Positions 50,231-59,624 of a DNA stretch of 64,000 nucleotides are shown in pieces. Position 1 is the first letter of the stretch; the number at the start of each line of letters is the position of its first letter. The position numbers and the translations under genes were made by a program. The notes beneath the pieces were generated by a model. The model worked only from the letters and a program-made list of their open reading frames with translations. It had not been told where the DNA came from and made no database searches. Source of the stretch: Erysipelotrichaceae bacterium (GTDB lineage: Bacteria > Bacillota_I > Bacilli_A > Erysipelotrichales > Erysipelotrichaceae); the NCBI GenBank assembly GCA_017431825.1, contig JAFRKI010000014.1, positions 1 to 64,000 of the forward strand, written 5' to 3'.

Positions 50231-51445
50231 ATGCCTGGGGGAAACAATAATAAAGGTATATGCATATCCAAAGAGACCGCCAGAAGATTCCTGCTCATGA
50301 AACAGGGGCTTTTCGGTGACCATATATTCGAGAAGAAACGGGGTGCTTACGAATATGTAAGACAGGCCGGATGCATACAGTATGACCCTGTTGACCATAT
50401 AGGCAGGAATGCCGAACTGACCCTGCAGTCAAGAGTCAAAGGCTTTAAGAAGAAAGACCTTTATGACCTCCTTTATAAGGACAGGAAGCTCTTTGATTAT
50501 CCGGATAAGGAAATATCGATCATTCCCACGGAAGACTGGCCGTATTTTGAAAGGTTCCGTTCATTGAGCAGGGAAAACGGAAGGAATTTTAAAGGACTGC
50601 AGGAATATGAAAAACGGGCTCTTGAATATATCGAAGACCACGGTGCCGTCAGTTCATCAAGCCTTCCAATAAGTGATGAGATACTCTGGTATTCCTCCAT
50701 TCACTGGTCAGGAGACTGGGAAGGCGGAAAGACCAAAGCATCGCGTTCGGTCCTTGAGCAGCTCTATACAACGGGAGAGCTCATCATCCATCACAAGGAA
50801 GGTTCAAGAAAGTATTACGACCTTGCGGATAGGCACATACCTGAAGACATACTGAAAGCGGCTGATCCGTTACCTGATGAGTACGATCACATCAAATGGC
50901 GTGCCAGAAGAAGGATAGGAGCCGTGGGCATGCTGTGGAACAGGAACTCGACAGCCTTCTTAGGGATACACGGACTTAATGTCCAGATAAGAGACAGGGT
51001 TTTTGCGGATCTGCTGGCGGACAAGGAAATAACCAGAATAACAGTTGAAGGGATCGATGCACCTTTCTATATCCTTAAGGAAGACAGAAAACTGCTGAAA
51101 CCCGCGTCAGACCCATCGGTCAGAAGCAACAGATGTGAATTCCTGGCACCGCTCGATCCTTTACTGTGGGACAGGGAGCTTATAAAGAAGATCTTTGATT
51201 TCACTTATTCCTGGGAGATATATACGCCAAAAGAGAAAAGGATCTACGGCTATTACGTATTGCCTGTTCTGTATGGCGACCGATTCGTCGGAAGGATAGA
51301 ACATAAGAAGGAAAACGGCGACATGTATATCGGCAACATCTGGTTTGAAAAAGACATAAAGAGGACCAGGAGGATCCTTCAGGCTGTAAACAGAAGGATG
51401 AAAGGATTTGCCAGGTTCAATAAATGCAGATATATAAGTGAATGA
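50231..51445 (+). CDS. YcaQ-like winged-helix DNA glycosylase
   Basis: The 404-aa protein belongs to the HTH_42/YcaQ-AlkX group: RQAGCIQYDPVDHIGRNAELTLQSR near the N-terminus carries the catalytic QxD-type motif (Q-Y-D). A winged-helix region EDHGAVSSSSLP and a C-terminal FLAPLDPLLWDRELIKKIFDF follow. E. coli YcaQ unhooks interstrand crosslinks. TATAAT at 50216-50221 lies only 9 nt before the ATG, so the leader is minimal. It is divergent from the gcv operon. Confidence 0.88.
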   Translation: MPGGNNNKGICISKETARRFLLMKQGLFGDHIFEKKRGAYEYVRQAGCIQYDPVDHIGRNAELTLQSRVKGFKKKDLYDLLYKDRKLFDYPDKEISIIPTEDWPYFERFRSLSRENGRNFKGLQEYEKRALEYIEDHGAVSSSSLPISDEILWYSSIHWSGDWEGGKTKASRSVLEQLYTTGELIIHHKEGSRKYYDLADRHIPEDILKAADPLPDEYDHIKWRARRRIGAVGMLWNRNSTAFLGIHGLNVQIRDRVFADLLADKEITRITVEGIDAPFYILKEDRKLLKPASDPSVRSNRCEFLAPLDPLLWDRELIKKIFDFTYSWEIYTPKEKRIYGYYVLPVLYGDRFVGRIEHKKENGDMYIGNIWFEKDIKRTRRILQAVNRRMKGFARFNKCRYISE

Positions 51446-51468
51446 CCGGAAGATCAAGGAGGTATATC

Positions 51469-52584
51469 ATGTCAGATTATTTCGGAAAGGAAACGCCTAA
51501 ACTGGGCTTTGGCCTGATGCGTCTGCCGCACAAAGGCCTCAATATCGATCTGGGAGAGACAAAGAAGATGGTCGATCTGTTTATGGAAGCAGGGTTTACT
51601 TATTTCGATACGGCTTTTGTCTATCCCGGATCGGAAACGGCTATCAGGAAGGCACTGGTGGAACGCTACCCCAGAGACAGCTATACATTGGCCACCAAGC
51701 TCAACGCTTTTATTCTTTCGCCTACCGAAGGCATAGCCAAGAAACAGTTTTATACCAGTCTGGAAAGAACGGGAGCCGGCTATTTCGATTACTATCTCCT
51801 GCATGCTCTGATGGAAAATAATTATAAGAAATATGAACGTTTTCATTTATGGGACTATGTGAGGGAACTTAAGGAGGAAGGAGCCATCAGGCACTTCGGT
51901 TTTTCCTTTCATGCCGGACCGGAACTCCTGGATAAGATCCTTACTGAACATCCGGAAGTCGATTTCGTGCAGTTGCAGATAAACTATGCCGACTGGGAGA
52001 ATCCATCCGTCACTTCCAGAGCCAACTATGAAACAGCCCGCAGGCACAATAAGTCAATAGTCGTAATGGAACCGGTAAAAGGCGGCAGCCTGGCTGATCC
52101 TCAGAAAGAAGTAAAGGAGCTTTTCAAGGCTTATCATCCGGACATGTCCTGCGCTTCCTGGGCCATCCGTTTCGTAGCTTCGCTCGACGGGATTATCACC
52201 GTTTTATCCGGCATGTCCAATACCGAACAGATGAAAGACAATCTTTCATATATGAAGGACTTCAAACCATTGAACGAAGAAGAGATGGAAATAATAAGAA
52301 AAGCCCAGGTCATCATGGGCAGATCATCCACCGTTCCATGTACGGCCTGTCATTACTGCATGGAAGGCTGTCCGCAGCAGATAAGGATACCGGACATCTT
52401 CAAAGCCATGAACCTGCAGCTGGGCAACGGTCAAAGAGAGCTGGCTGTAAAGGCTTATGAGGAAGCTGCAAAAGGCAGCAAGGCTTCGTCCTGCATCGAA
52501 TGCCTTCAGTGCGAAAAGGCCTGTCCTCAGCATCTTAAGATCACCGGTCATCTCAAACAGGCCGTGAAGATGTTTGAAGAATAA
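51469..52584 (+). CDS. Aldo/keto reductase with C-terminal 4Fe-4S domain
   Basis: The 371-aa protein has the AKR barrel (about 8-270; GFGLMRLPHKG, catalytic Asp-Tyr in FDTAFVYPGSE, LLHALMEN). A C-terminal ferredoxin domain has CTACHYCMEGCP and CIECLQCEKACP, eight Cys for two [4Fe-4S] clusters. This class is common in anaerobes and probably uses ferredoxin-type electrons. AAGGAGG before the ATG at 51469 decides the start over 51442. It follows the YcaQ gene closely. Confidence 0.92.
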   Translation: MSDYFGKETPKLGFGLMRLPHKGLNIDLGETKKMVDLFMEAGFTYFDTAFVYPGSETAIRKALVERYPRDSYTLATKLNAFILSPTEGIAKKQFYTSLERTGAGYFDYYLLHALMENNYKKYERFHLWDYVRELKEEGAIRHFGFSFHAGPELLDKILTEHPEVDFVQLQINYADWENPSVTSRANYETARRHNKSIVVMEPVKGGSLADPQKEVKELFKAYHPDMSCASWAIRFVASLDGIITVLSGMSNTEQMKDNLSYMKDFKPLNEEEMEIIRKAQVIMGRSSTVPCTACHYCMEGCPQQIRIPDIFKAMNLQLGNGQRELAVKAYEEAAKGSKASSCIECLQCEKACPQHLKITGHLKQAVKMFEE

Positions 52585-52673
52585 AATTAGAAGCATGATC
52601 CGTCATTCTTTGGGAACATCAGAATTTCAAAGGATTATAATAGATATGGAAATGCATATCCGGAGGCAATAAT

Positions 52674-54359
52674 ATGAGAACGGAATGGTATAAGAATGCG
52701 GTAGTCTATCAGATCTACCCGTTAAGTTTTTGCGATGCGAACGATGACGGCTACGGCGACATCGAAGGCATAATATCAAAGCTGGACTATATCAGGGATC
52801 TGGGCGTTACCGCCATCTGGTTTTCACCTTTATATAAGTCACCGGACTATGACTACGGATATGACATAGCCGATTATAAGGCCATAGACGAAAAGTTCGG
52901 TGCCATGGAAGACTTTGACCGGCTCCTGAATGAATGCCATAAAAGAGATCTCAAGGTCATCATGGACATGGCTTTGAATCATACCTCCATCGAACATCCA
53001 TGGTTCAGGGAAGCGGTAAGCTCACCTGATTCGCCATACCGTGACTACTACATCATAAGAAAAGGAAAAAGAGAAGGAGATGAGCTCCTGCCTCCAAGCA
53101 ACTGGGAATCGACCTTTACCGGATCAGCCTGGGAAAGGATAGGCGACAGCGATGATTTCTATCTTCATCTGTTCTGCATCGAGCAGGCTGACCTCAACTG
53201 GGAGAATCCCAAGGTAAGGGAAGAGGTCGTCGACATCCTTAACTTCTGGCTGAAGAAGGGCGTTGACGGTTTCCGATTCGACGTCTTCAACATGTACAGC
53301 AAGGTCTATCCGATACAGGACGATGACGACATCAAGCCTTTCCAGAAAGGCGCCAAGTACTATGTGGACGGTCCGAGGATGCACGAGTTCCTGAAGGAAA
53401 TGAACGAAAAGGCCATGTCGCACTATGACTGCTACACGGTCGGTGAATCCTATCATCCTTCTTCCAGAGACGCTAAGGAATACATAAAGGAAGAGAACAG
53501 GGAACTGGACAGCATCTTCAATTTCGATCATCTGAATTCCGACAACATCGGCGGCAAGAAGTTCTTCAAGAAGAAATTCGATCTGAAGGAATTCAAGAGA
53601 GGACTCTTCGATCCGCAGCACGACAGTTTTGGTGAAGGCTGGAACACACTGGTCCTGGAGAATCACGACAATCAGCGCAGCGTCAGCCGTTTCGGCATCA
53701 GCACGTTATTCCACCGTTATGAAGCAGCGACCATGCTGGCAACGATAACTTATATGGGCTTTGGTATTCCTTACATCTATATGGGACAGGAGATTGGCAT
53801 GACCAACTGTCATTTCCATAACATCGATGAAATGAAGGATCCGGTAAGCCATATGGTATATAAGCTCATGTGCTCCTATCACATGCCTAAGCGTCTGGCT
53901 TTCAGTTTCATCAGATTCGGAGCCAGAGACCATGCGAGAGTCCCGATGCAGTGGGATGATTCAGTCAATGCCGGTTTCAATAAGGGACACGAGCCTTGGC
54001 AGTGTATGAATCCTAATTATAAGAAGATCAATGTCAAAAAGGATCTGGAAAGCGATAAGTCGATATATAGATACTTCCAGAAGGTACTCAAGATAAAGAA
54101 AGAAAACGATGCAGCCATCTACGGCGAAGTAAAGGAATACGACAAGGACAGCACCAGAGTCGTTGCCTACAGCAGAGAATATGAAGGAAAGAGACTCTTC
54201 ATCGTCGGCAACTTCCTTAACCGTAAAACGTTATATATCTTGCCAAGATGGGTAAGAGAAGGAAAGATCCTGCTCGATAATTATGAGGACATATCCATAA
54301 AAGAAGGAGTCCTTGATCTGAAACCTTATCAGGCAGTCATATTTGAAGTAAATAAATAA
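52674..54359 (+). CDS. GH13 alpha-glucosidase (oligo-1,6-glucosidase-like)
   Basis: The 561-aa enzyme has the GH13 regions: MDMALNHTS (I), GVDGFRFDVFN with the nucleophile Asp (II), YTVGES with the acid/base Glu (III) and LENHDNQR (IV). The N-terminus WYKNAVVYQIYPLSFCDAND and length match subfamily 31 type exo-glucosidases cleaving isomaltose, sucrose or trehalose-6-phosphate. No signal peptide, so substrates are internal. CCGGAGG precedes the start. No sugar transporter genes are nearby. Confidence 0.92.
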   Translation: MRTEWYKNAVVYQIYPLSFCDANDDGYGDIEGIISKLDYIRDLGVTAIWFSPLYKSPDYDYGYDIADYKAIDEKFGAMEDFDRLLNECHKRDLKVIMDMALNHTSIEHPWFREAVSSPDSPYRDYYIIRKGKREGDELLPPSNWESTFTGSAWERIGDSDDFYLHLFCIEQADLNWENPKVREEVVDILNFWLKKGVDGFRFDVFNMYSKVYPIQDDDDIKPFQKGAKYYVDGPRMHEFLKEMNEKAMSHYDCYTVGESYHPSSRDAKEYIKEENRELDSIFNFDHLNSDNIGGKKFFKKKFDLKEFKRGLFDPQHDSFGEGWNTLVLENHDNQRSVSRFGISTLFHRYEAATMLATITYMGFGIPYIYMGQEIGMTNCHFHNIDEMKDPVSHMVYKLMCSYHMPKRLAFSFIRFGARDHARVPMQWDDSVNAGFNKGHEPWQCMNPNYKKINVKKDLESDKSIYRYFQKVLKIKKENDAAIYGEVKEYDKDSTRVVAYSREYEGKRLFIVGNFLNRKTLYILPRWVREGKILLDNYEDISIKEGVLDLKPYQAVIFEVNK

Positions 54360-54370
54360 TAAAAGGCAGA

Positions 54371-55876
54371 CTAAGCAGCCTGTCTTTCTTTCAGTTTAAC
54401 GATAAGTTCCTTAATCTCTTTTATGCCGATACAAGCCAGCACGATAAAGAACGGTATGTAGATGAACAGATATCTGGATCTGGCTTCAAATATCATCTGA
54501 AACAGGAACAGCCCGATCAAAGAAAGCTTTATCAGCAAAACTTCTTTTCTGCTGTCCTTGAGTGAAAACAGAGACAGGAACAGCACCGCAACATATAACG
54601 TCTGTCTTATCTGTTCAAGAACAGGATAGTATTTTCCGGTATCAAGAAAAACGTTTTTTAAAAAACCGGAAGAAGGCAGGAAATCTTTGGAAACATAAGA
54701 ATAGAAATATCCTTCTTTTCCAAAATAGAAGTTCCCGTCATTGAAGTTAAGCAGGAGCTTGTTTGTGAGGTGCCGGGCCATATCGTTGGTCTCAAGCCTT
54801 TTCATGACGAGTTGAATGTTCCCTGCTCTTCTTTCTTTAGCGGTCTTATATTGCATGGAGAAATCGACGTCTTCTATGGCATAGGAGCCCATGCTATCTT
54901 CATTTAAGCCCATCATAATATAATGAGTGAAACCTAGAGCCTTATCAGGTTCGAAATAATCGTGTTTAATATATTCAACAGGCAAGGCGACTGTCATAAT
55001 GCATACAACTGAAAGCAGCATCGGCAGTGCATTCTTTTTAACTGCTTCCCATTTGAAATCATGAATTAGATTGATGATGACCATGGCGATCATGAAAATA
55101 CCGGCCTGTGGCTTGATATAAAATCCTAAAGCCGTCAGGAAACTTATCGGCAGGTATTTGAATCTTGAATCCGCTGCAAGATATAAATACAGACACAGGG
55201 AAGGTATAAACAGCGTCAGCGAATCGGAATAAGGAACTATATACCAGCCTGAAGTACCGATCAATATCACATATATATACCAGGCAATATCGGCATATAT
55301 GCTGCCGGCGAGCTTCTTCACATTTTCATAGAGAAAAAAGGAAGTAAAGGTATAAATGAAGATGTTGACGAGAATCATCATAGCATAATAGAAATTTGGC
55401 CCTCTTTCAAAAAGAAAGCAGAGTTTTGCGAATATGGTGTAATATCCATAGAGCAGGATATTGTTGGGATTCATGTTCAGATAGTCATAGGCTTTGATCA
55501 GCTGCTCGGCCCAGATCTTTTCCGTAAAGATCTCATCCCAGGCTCCGCCTGTAAGAACATAGACATCCCAGCCCGCTCGGAAGTAAATATTAAAAGCGAG
55601 AAAGAGCAGGAAGAAAAAGAAAACAATACATCTTATCTTAATTCTTTTTTTGTCATCTCTATCCTTGAGAAAAAAACATAAAGCCGTGATCAGCACAGCT
55701 GTCAGAAAAACAGAGAGAATACCGTTCTCTCCAAAAACAAAAAGAAAAATGATGACAACGGCATATATTGCCGACCATAATAAATTGATAGACGTATCCA
55801 GTACTTTTTTCAGCATTACCATTATTATATTCTTTATATTACCTGCCGGCAGAAGAACTGTCATAAAAAAGGACAA
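54371..55876 (-). CDS. Membrane glycosyltransferase-like protein (GT-C type)
   Basis: The 501-aa protein has about 11 membrane helices and a large loop after TM1-2 with NIYFRAGWDVYVLTGGAWDE, consistent with an Asp in the first extracytoplasmic loop as in GT-C enzymes using polyprenyl-phosphate sugars. It may modify a wall glycan or protein. The start is uncertain: TTG at 55876 or ATG codons at 55864, 55819 or 55813; none has a strong ribosome site. No glycan cluster is nearby. Confidence 0.65.
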   Translation of the reverse strand: MSFFMTVLLPAGNIKNIIMVMLKKVLDTSINLLWSAIYAVVIIFLFVFGENGILSVFLTAVLITALCFFLKDRDDKKRIKIRCIVFFFFLLFLAFNIYFRAGWDVYVLTGGAWDEIFTEKIWAEQLIKAYDYLNMNPNNILLYGYYTIFAKLCFLFERGPNFYYAMMILVNIFIYTFTSFFLYENVKKLAGSIYADIAWYIYVILIGTSGWYIVPYSDSLTLFIPSLCLYLYLAADSRFKYLPISFLTALGFYIKPQAGIFMIAMVIINLIHDFKWEAVKKNALPMLLSVVCIMTVALPVEYIKHDYFEPDKALGFTHYIMMGLNEDSMGSYAIEDVDFSMQYKTAKERRAGNIQLVMKRLETNDMARHLTNKLLLNFNDGNFYFGKEGYFYSYVSKDFLPSSGFLKNVFLDTGKYYPVLEQIRQTLYVAVLFLSLFSLKDSRKEVLLIKLSLIGLFLFQMIFEARSRYLFIYIPFFIVLACIGIKEIKELIVKLKERQAA

Positions 55877-55926
55877 TATAACACTACAATATAGTAGAAT
55901 AGAAAAGTATATACCGGAGGTGTATT

Positions 55927-56796
55927 ATGAAAGACCGTTTTGACGCCAAATACATGAGAGATGTCGATCCGATGCATTTCATCATGCCGTATCTTTTACC
56001 TAACCGCTGTGACAATGAAGCCTTCTTCAGTTACCGTATCGATCTGACGAAGCTCAACAAGTATATCAAAAAGAAAAACGCTTCAAAGCCGGAATACAAG
56101 TACAATATGTTCCAGTGCATCATAGCCGCAACGCTTAAGACCATCACCTTAAGAAGCAAGCTTTCCATCTTTATCCACAACTATAAGATGTACAAGCGTA
56201 ATGAAGTGACTGCCGCCTTTACTGTCAAGCAGGAATTCGCTGATGACGGCGGCGAGGTACTGTGCTTCATCCACTCCAAACCGGAATGGACCATCGATGA
56301 TCTTCACAACGAAATGCACAGGCAGCTGCTTAAGCTTAAGGACAGGGAATACAAGGACGAATCATCGGGCTTCATGGAGAAGTTCAATAATCTTCCAAAG
56401 TTCATTTCCCATCCGATCATGAAGTTTCTGTGCTGGCTGGAAAGAAAAGACATGGTACCGACAGCCCTGGTCGAGACCGACCCTTATCATTCATCTGTTA
56501 ATTTCGCCAACCTGGGTTCCATCGGCCTGCCTAGCGGCTTCCATCATCTGACCAACTGGGGAACGACCTCCATGTTCATTGTCATCGGCAAGATGGACAA
56601 GATGCCTTTCTTTAAGAATAAGGAAGTCACCTTCAAGGATGCCGTAGAGCTCAATATCACCATCGACGAAAGGATAGCCGACGGCTATTACTTCTCAAGA
56701 TCGATGAAGATGATGCAGTACTTCCTGGATAATCCGGAACTGCTGGACAGACCGTTCAACGAGAAGCTTCCGGATGAAGTCTGGGATAAGCTGTAA
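55927..56796 (+). CDS. Stand-alone E2/CAT-like acyltransferase domain protein
   Basis: The 289-aa protein is a paralogue of 14128-14970. It has FANLGSIGLPSGFHHLTNWG and ITIDERIADGYYFSRSMKMM near the C-terminus. The E2/CAT catalytic H-x-x-x-D-G is E-R-I-A-D-G, with Glu in place of His. No lipoyl domain. CCGGAGGTG precedes the ATG. Its role is unknown; it could be a structural or altered-chemistry relative. Confidence 0.75.
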   Translation: MKDRFDAKYMRDVDPMHFIMPYLLPNRCDNEAFFSYRIDLTKLNKYIKKKNASKPEYKYNMFQCIIAATLKTITLRSKLSIFIHNYKMYKRNEVTAAFTVKQEFADDGGEVLCFIHSKPEWTIDDLHNEMHRQLLKLKDREYKDESSGFMEKFNNLPKFISHPIMKFLCWLERKDMVPTALVETDPYHSSVNFANLGSIGLPSGFHHLTNWGTTSMFIVIGKMDKMPFFKNKEVTFKDAVELNITIDERIADGYYFSRSMKMMQYFLDNPELLDRPFNEKLPDEVWDKL

Positions 56797-56823
56797 AGAG
56801 GTTGCCTGAGGGCAATCTTTTAG
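56795..56823 (+). terminator. Weak terminator-like hairpin after acyltransferase-like gene
   Basis: GTTGCC/GGCAAT with flanking AAAGA/TCTTT pairing, overlapping the stop codon; the T-run is short. Confidence 0.5.
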
Positions 56824-56845
56824 AATGATGAACAGGAGGTGAAGG

Positions 56846-57121
56846 ATGGAGATATTCTGTACCATATATTATGTATTGAACTATGTTAAGACCGTACCGC
56901 AGATCCTTAAGCTGATCAGGACCAAGAGCAGTTCCGACTACAGTCTTTCGATGATACTCCTGCAGCTGATATCGATGATATCCTGGTCGCTGTATATCTT
57001 TACTTCCGTCCAGAGCATCATCGTCTATATCGGCACGGTGATCGATCTGATCCTGCTGGTTATCACCGATATACTGATCGTCGTCTATTACAGGAAACCG
57101 CATTCCGAGGCGACTGCCTGA
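56846..57121 (+). CDS. SemiSWEET-like PQ-loop sugar transporter
   Basis: The 91-aa protein has three membrane helices and a PQ motif in KTVPQILKLIRTKSSSDYS, the hallmark of SemiSWEET transporters, which dimerise to move sugars down their gradient. Length fits the family. AGGAGG is upstream. No sugar genes adjoin, so the substrate is unknown. Confidence 0.85.
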   Translation: MEIFCTIYYVLNYVKTVPQILKLIRTKSSSDYSLSMILLQLISMISWSLYIFTSVQSIIVYIGTVIDLILLVITDILIVVYYRKPHSEATA

Positions 57122-57177
57122 TATAAAGAAATGTATAATAGAAAAAAAGAGTTTAATTAATAATAAGGAGAAATATT

Positions 57178-57786
57178 ATGGGAGTATTTTCAAAAGTACA
57201 CCGCTACCGCGAAGCCGGTGAAGATGCCAATGTCAACAACGTCGAACGTTTCGGACAGCCGGTCCGTTCGCTGTTTACCACATCAAAGGTATTTACGCTT
57301 CATCACAGGATAACGATAACCGACGAAAAGGAAAACGTCTTATATGAATCAGAGACCCAGTTTCCTTCCATCCATGACAAGACCGACATCTTTGATGCCC
57401 AGGGAAAACAGATCGCTCATATCGAAAGGAAGTTCTTCTCCATACGTCAGAGACACTACATCACGATGGACGACGGGCTGTCCTTTGAACTTTCCAATGA
57501 ACTGCTGCATCTCGTAAAGAGCGTCATCAACATCGAAGGTCTGGGCTGGCAGCTAAGAGGAAACATCCTGGCTCTTAACTTCGAGCTCTACGACAGCAAT
57601 GATGCGGTCATCGCCGTGATCTCCCAGAAACTGCTGTCGATCCATGACAAGTACTGCATCGATATCTACAAGCCTGAATATGAAAAGATCGTCGTGGCTA
57701 TCCTCATTACTCTGCAGCATATGATCAGAGACAAGGAAGCTTCCGCAAACTCTTCTTCATCTTCATCCTCTTCGTCATCACAGTAA
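57178..57786 (+). CDS. LURP-one-related (YxjI-like) protein with poly-Ser tail
   Basis: The 202-aa protein has the LOR beta-barrel pattern: VFTLHHRITITDEKENVLYES, FSIRQRHYITMDDG and LSIHDKYCIDIYKPE. The family (Tubby-like fold) has no clear bacterial function. It ends with a run of ten Ser residues encoded by mixed TCx codons. AAGGAG precedes the start. The next gene follows after 12 nt. Confidence 0.82.
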   Translation: MGVFSKVHRYREAGEDANVNNVERFGQPVRSLFTTSKVFTLHHRITITDEKENVLYESETQFPSIHDKTDIFDAQGKQIAHIERKFFSIRQRHYITMDDGLSFELSNELLHLVKSVINIEGLGWQLRGNILALNFELYDSNDAVIAVISQKLLSIHDKYCIDIYKPEYEKIVVAILITLQHMIRDKEASANSSSSSSSSSSQ

Positions 57787-57798
57787 AAAGGAGAAACG

Positions 57799-58116
57799 AT
57801 GAAAGACGCATTTGTCGTCTGGACGCTGGTATTTCTTACGGTATGCGGGATCGCCGCCTGGTGTTTTAGTACAGATAAACCCGTTCACTTCTTTACCGGC
57901 GCAAGTGCTCCGGACGTAAAGGACGTAAAGAAGTTCAATAAAGCCGTGGGAAAGCTGTGGCTGCTCTATGCGCTGGTACTGGAACTGCTGGGCTTACCGT
58001 TAGTTTTAGGCGGGCATAAATGGCTGTCCTTTATCATCATCATTCTGGGAACGGTATTTTCCTCCATCGTACTGGCGGCAGCCTATACGGAGATCGAATC
58101 AAGACACAGAAAATAA
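57799..58116 (+). CDS. DUF3784-like small membrane protein
   Basis: The 105-aa protein has three hydrophobic helices and the sequence VHFFTGASAPDVKDVKKFNKAVGKLW, resembling the loop of DUF3784 proteins (YN..(M)GKLW). Function is unknown. AAGGAG precedes the ATG. It is probably co-transcribed with the LURP-one gene. Confidence 0.7.
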   Translation: MKDAFVVWTLVFLTVCGIAAWCFSTDKPVHFFTGASAPDVKDVKKFNKAVGKLWLLYALVLELLGLPLVLGGHKWLSFIIIILGTVFSSIVLAAAYTEIESRHRK

Positions 58117-58159
58117 AGAATCATTAAACAGAAACAGTTAAGTCAGGGAGGTATGTGCC

Positions 58160-58846
58160 ATGGAAGAAAAAACTCTGAAAGAACTGAACAGACTTGAAAA
58201 TAAGCCTTATTTCTCCGTTAAGGATCCCATAAGTGCATTTACGCACTTTCTGGGCTGTGTAGCGGCTGTCTTTCTTACACCTGTCCTGCTGATAAAAGGA
58301 GCCATGGACGGACTGACGCTGTCTGAACTTATATCTCTGGCGGTATTCGGTCTTTCGATGATCATCCTGTATGCGGCCAGCACTTTTCACCACGCATTGG
58401 TCCTGCCGGAAAGACCCACAAGGGTATTAAGGAAATTCGACCATATCTCGGTATTCCTGCTGATAGCCGGAACCTATACGCCGATCTGTATCATCGCCTT
58501 AAAAGACAGCGGTGGTCCGAAACTGCTGTTCATCATCCTGACGGTAATGGTACTGGGCATGCTGTTCAAGGCCTTCTGGATAAACTGTCCAAGATACGTC
58601 AGCTCCATCATCTATATCGCCATGGGCTGGCTGGTCGTCTTCAACTTCGGCAGGATCTGGCAGGCACTGCCTCATATCGCTTTCTGGCTGCTGCTTATCG
58701 GCGGCATCTTCTATACGATAGGCGGCATCATCTATGCCCTGAAGTTCTCCATCAATAAGAACTGGGGCTACCATGAAGTATTCCATATCTTCATTCTGTT
58801 GGGAACTTTATGCCACTTCCTGATGATCTGTTTCTATGTAGCTTAG
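58160..58846 (+). CDS. trhA: PAQR-family membrane homeostasis protein TrhA (hemolysin III)
   Basis: The 228-aa, seven-helix protein has DPISAFTHFLGCVAA, ASTFHHAL and FDHISVFLLIAGTYTPI plus a late HEVFHIFILLGTLCHF. These give the conserved Ser/His/Asp/His metal-site residues of PAQR/hemolysin III proteins. Bacterial TrhA affects membrane fluidity. GGGAGG precedes the ATG. Confidence 0.92.
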   Translation: MEEKTLKELNRLENKPYFSVKDPISAFTHFLGCVAAVFLTPVLLIKGAMDGLTLSELISLAVFGLSMIILYAASTFHHALVLPERPTRVLRKFDHISVFLLIAGTYTPICIIALKDSGGPKLLFIILTVMVLGMLFKAFWINCPRYVSSIIYIAMGWLVVFNFGRIWQALPHIAFWLLLIGGIFYTIGGIIYALKFSINKNWGYHEVFHIFILLGTLCHFLMICFYVA

Positions 58847-58858
58847 GATAAATACGGT

Positions 58859-58864
58859 TATAAT
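58859..58864 (+). promoter_or_regulatory. Candidate -10 box (TATAAT), leaderless start
   Basis: TATAATAAAGATATGAA: six bases separate TATAAT from the ATG at 58871. An identical 17-mer lies at 61004. Confidence 0.5.
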
Positions 58865-58870
58865 AAAGAT

Positions 58871-59503
58871 ATGAAAATTGCGATCGTTCAAAGATATAAG
58901 CTTGATCAGGACGGTGACGGCATCTACTACGTTACCGAAGACAACCGGAAGATGTTCGAAAGAAACGGTGCCGGGCTTTTCGTCATCGATGATGTGGCTA
59001 AAGTCGAAGAAGCCGTAAGGATCTGCAGCGGTCTGTGCGTTCCCGGAGGGATCGACGTAAATCCAGTGAATTACGGAGAAGTGCTCAACGGTACCCTGTA
59101 TTTCAGCGACTGGCTGGATGAACTGGATTATGCCGCCATCGAAGCCTTCCATAAGGCCGGCAAGCCGATACTGGGCATCTGCAGAGGCCATCAGGTGATC
59201 AACGTCTTTTTCGGCGGATCGCTCTATCAGGACATGAACGATCACTGGGGTACCTGGCACGATGTGAATGTCGATGATGACTGTTTCGTAAGAAAGATCT
59301 ATGACACTGAAAGACTGCATGTCAACTCTTACCATCATCAGGCCGTAAAGGATATCGCTCCCGGTTTCAGAGTCATAGCCAGGGCCGATGACGGAACGAT
59401 AGAGGCCATGCAGTATGAAAACATCTATACCGTCCAATGGCATCCGGAAATGTATGATCCCGACACCTTCATAAAATTTTTCCTGAAAGAGATATTCCGT
59501 TAA
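58871..59503 (+). CDS. Gamma-glutamyl-GABA hydrolase-like (class I glutamine amidotransferase fold)
   Basis: The 210-aa protein has the nucleophile motif ILGICRGHQVINVFFGG, the early CVPGGIDVNP oxyanion region and the terminal catalytic QWHPE. This is the PuuD/peptidase C26 family, which hydrolyses gamma-glutamyl amides. There are no putrescine genes nearby, so the substrate is open. It lacks a Shine-Dalgarno site and has TATAAT just upstream. Confidence 0.9.
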   Translation: MKIAIVQRYKLDQDGDGIYYVTEDNRKMFERNGAGLFVIDDVAKVEEAVRICSGLCVPGGIDVNPVNYGEVLNGTLYFSDWLDELDYAAIEAFHKAGKPILGICRGHQVINVFFGGSLYQDMNDHWGTWHDVNVDDDCFVRKIYDTERLHVNSYHHQAVKDIAPGFRVIARADDGTIEAMQYENIYTVQWHPEMYDPDTFIKFFLKEIFR

Positions 59504-59521
59504 ACACAGGTAAAATCAAGC

Positions 59522-59552
59522 AAAACTCTGTACCAATGTACAGAGTTTTATT
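59522..59552 (+). terminator. Terminator after amidohydrolase gene
   Basis: AAAACTCTGTAC/GTACAGAGTTTT perfect 12-bp stem with a 4-nt loop. Confidence 0.93.
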
Positions 59553-59612
59553 ATCTTCGTTATTGTTTACGCTTACATTTCAAAACGGTCATTCAGTCTT
59601 ATCATTAAGTGT

Positions 59613-59618
59613 TAATAT
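59613..59618 (+). promoter_or_regulatory. Candidate -10 box (TAATAT) before second MATE gene
   Basis: TAATAT, six bases, then the ATG at 59625; no Shine-Dalgarno sequence. Confidence 0.4.
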
Positions 59619-59624
59619 AACAGT

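Noticed and set aside
54361..54386. Terminator between GH13 gene and glycosyltransferase gene
   Set aside because: Only a short imperfect stem (AGGC/GCCT or AAAGGCAG/CTGTCTTT) with weak T-runs; too uncertain to list.
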